Part shown: piece after piece, positions 62,769 to 64,000 of the stretch
Numbering within the stretch: position 1 is the stretch's first letter
How the letters are laid out: each line of letters begins with the position of its first letter
NCBI GenBank assembly: GCA_007753915.1
Contig: CP036352.1
Location: 620,001 to 684,000 of the forward strand
Direction of reading: 5' to 3'
Source: Phycisphaerae bacterium RAS2
GTDB lineage: Bacteria; Planctomycetota; Phycisphaerae; UBA1845; UTPLA1
Length of the DNA stretch: 64,000 nucleotides
The notes under the pieces: model-generated
What the model saw: the letters and a program-made list of their open reading frames with translations, nothing else
The model's database searches: none
What the model was told of the DNA's origin: nothing
Program-made: the position numbers and the translations under genes

Positions 62769-64000
62769 ATGTCGCAACCATCATTTGCAAAGTTCTGCCG
62801 GCCGAGTCTGACGAATGCGCTGCTCGTTCTCATTGTGGTTTCCGGCCGCGCGCCGGACGCATCCGGGCAATGCGGCGGCGAATGGACGCAGCTTGCGCCC
62901 GCGACCTCTCCCTCAGCTCGTAGTTTTCACCAAATGGTCTTTGATACAGTCCGTGGAGAGGCCGTGGTCTTTGGTGGAGGCAACGCCGGCAGCATCAACC
63001 AGACATGGACTTGGAACGGAAGCAACTGGTCGCAGAAGTCGCCCGCGAGTTCGCCCGGGGCCACAAATGACCACGCAATGGCATTCGACAGCGTTCGCGG
63101 CGTTGCCGTTCTCTACAACAATGGACAAACGTGGGAATGGGATGGTTCCAATTGGCTGCAGCGGCTTCCCGCTTCTTCTCCTCCCCCGCGGGATGTTCCA
63201 GCGATGACATTCGACAGTGCCCGAGCGGTGACCGTGCTGTTTGGCGGCACCGGCGCGACGCCGCTCGCGGATACCTGGGAATGGAACGGCAGCGATTGGA
63301 CACAGCGATTCCCCGCGACGGCGCCTTCCGGCCGGGAAGGGACTGCTTTGGCCTTCGACAGCGTCAGGAATGTGTCGGTCTTGTTCGGCGGTGCCGCGGG
63401 GGCGAGCCTCAATGCGGAGACCTGGGAATGGGATGGCGTGAACTGGGCTCAAAAATCCGCGTTGGTGTTTCCTTCTGCGCGGCAGAATCATGCGATGGTC
63501 TTCGACGCGGTCCGAGCCGTGACCGTCCTTTTCGGCGGCCAGGCGGCGAGCACCAATAACGAAACCTGGGAGTGGAACGGCACAAGCTGGTCCCTTCGAT
63601 TGCCGCTTGTTGCTCCCTCCCCCCGGTACGCGCCTGGTTTCACGTTCGATAGTGTGCGAAACGTCGCCGTGCTGTTCGGCGGCCAGAACGGAGCCGCGTA
63701 TCTGGATGATTCATGGCTGTGGACGGGGCCGCTTCCATTCATCACGATGCAGCCGGTCGCGCAATCCGTATCGAATGGTCAATCGGCAAGCTTTTCGGTC
63801 GCGGCCTCGGCCGGGGCAAGCCCGACCTTTCGCTGGCGTCGCAACGGGACCGCGCTGAGCGACGGGAACGGGCTGTCAGGCGCGTTGACCACGATGCTTA
63901 CGATCAGTTCAGCCGGTGCCGCGCACGTAGGGTCTTATGATTGCGTAGTGAGTAATTCGTGCGGCGACGTCACAAGTCGACCGGCGGCACTTACAGTCGG
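62769..64000 (+). CDS. Secreted kelch-type repeat protein with Ig-like domain, 5' part
   Basis: Partial: the frame runs off the window end; about 410 residues are visible. ATG 62769 is followed by a signal peptide (TNALLVLIVVSG). Six repeats of ~50 residues follow the kelch/galactose-oxidase-like form 'HAMVFDSVRxVTVLFGG...TWEWNGxxW'. After VAPSPRYAPGFTFDS... the sequence turns into an Ig-like domain (PFITMQPVAQSVSNGQSASFSVAASAG...RWRRNGTAL...AAHVGSYDCVVSN). Probably an extracellular protein of host type. Confidence 0.8.
   Translation, partial: MSQPSFAKFCRPSLTNALLVLIVVSGRAPDASGQCGGEWTQLAPATSPSARSFHQMVFDTVRGEAVVFGGGNAGSINQTWTWNGSNWSQKSPASSPGATNDHAMAFDSVRGVAVLYNNGQTWEWDGSNWLQRLPASSPPPRDVPAMTFDSARAVTVLFGGTGATPLADTWEWNGSDWTQRFPATAPSGREGTALAFDSVRNVSVLFGGAAGASLNAETWEWDGVNWAQKSALVFPSARQNHAMVFDAVRAVTVLFGGQAASTNNETWEWNGTSWSLRLPLVAPSPRYAPGFTFDSVRNVAVLFGGQNGAAYLDDSWLWTGPLPFITMQPVAQSVSNGQSASFSVAASAGASPTFRWRRNGTALSDGNGLSGALTTMLTISSAGAAHVGSYDCVVSNSCGDVTSRPAALTV

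Noticed and set aside
1-64000. CRISPR array or rRNA genes
   Set aside because: No regularly spaced direct repeats and no rRNA-like sequence seen on either strand.

Overview
The window comes from a GC-rich bacterial chromosome, most likely a member of the Planctomycetota. The signs are six short secreted proteins ending in PEP-CTERM-like sorting tails, dockerin-like C-termini on secreted enzymes, an ECF sigma factor next to a Ser/Thr kinase with a zinc-finger head and TPR tail, and a lone NrdR followed by an ATP-cone protein. Housekeeping genes are scattered singly on both strands (nrdR, aroF, pgsA, ribBA, hutU, ftsK, smpB, nrnA, yebC, sat, aroB, dnaK, mobA), which also fits this phylum.

Layout. 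0-4.6 kb: end of a DUF4350 protein and a large secreted metallopeptidase with a dockerin-like end. 4.9-6.1 kb: nrdR and an overlapping ATP-cone gene. 6.2-13.6 kb: an MBL hydrolase, DAHP synthase, a phosphatase, a LOG protein, pgsA-ribBA and two lipoproteins. 13.6-22.5 kb: a tandem pair of HAF-repeat PEP-CTERM proteins, urocanase, a multihaem cytochrome with a dockerin-like end, a PTS EIIA protein, another PEP-CTERM protein, a repeat-rich gap and an unlisted 47-residue membrane peptide. 22.7-34.7 kb: ftsK, a nuclease-like protein, smpB, an ECF sigma/anti-sigma/PDZ cluster, a phosphodiesterase, nrnA, and a glycosyltransferase with yebC. 35-40.1 kb: a polyhydroxyalkanoate (PHA) locus (phaR, phasin, PhaE-like subunit, class III PhaC, SDR reductase) with a readable promoter and operator-like inverted motif. 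40.2-50.9 kb: PEP-CTERM proteins (one with a thioester-domain signature), sat, aroB, a thioredoxin-TPR protein, dnaK with a sigma-54-like promoter, and a low-GC trypsin-like peptidase. 51.4-57.9 kb: mobA, a CARDB protein, and a sigma/STAS/kinase signalling group.

58.0-62.6 kb is foreign. It starts exactly at a 3' fragment of tRNA-Arg(TCT) (an att scar) followed by a detached integrase-like tail. It then carries an HNH nuclease, a ParB-like protein, a C5-cytosine methyltransferase, a CmoA-like enzyme and a P27-type terminase small subunit. The most striking observation is in this island. The cytosine methyltransferase has Arg in place of the normally invariant Asn of motif X (GRAVPP instead of GNAVPP), and its gene overlaps by 16 bases a gene resembling carboxy-SAM synthase. 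Together they suggest a natural DNA carboxymethylation system (5-carboxymethylcytosine). The window ends inside a secreted kelch/Ig-like protein.
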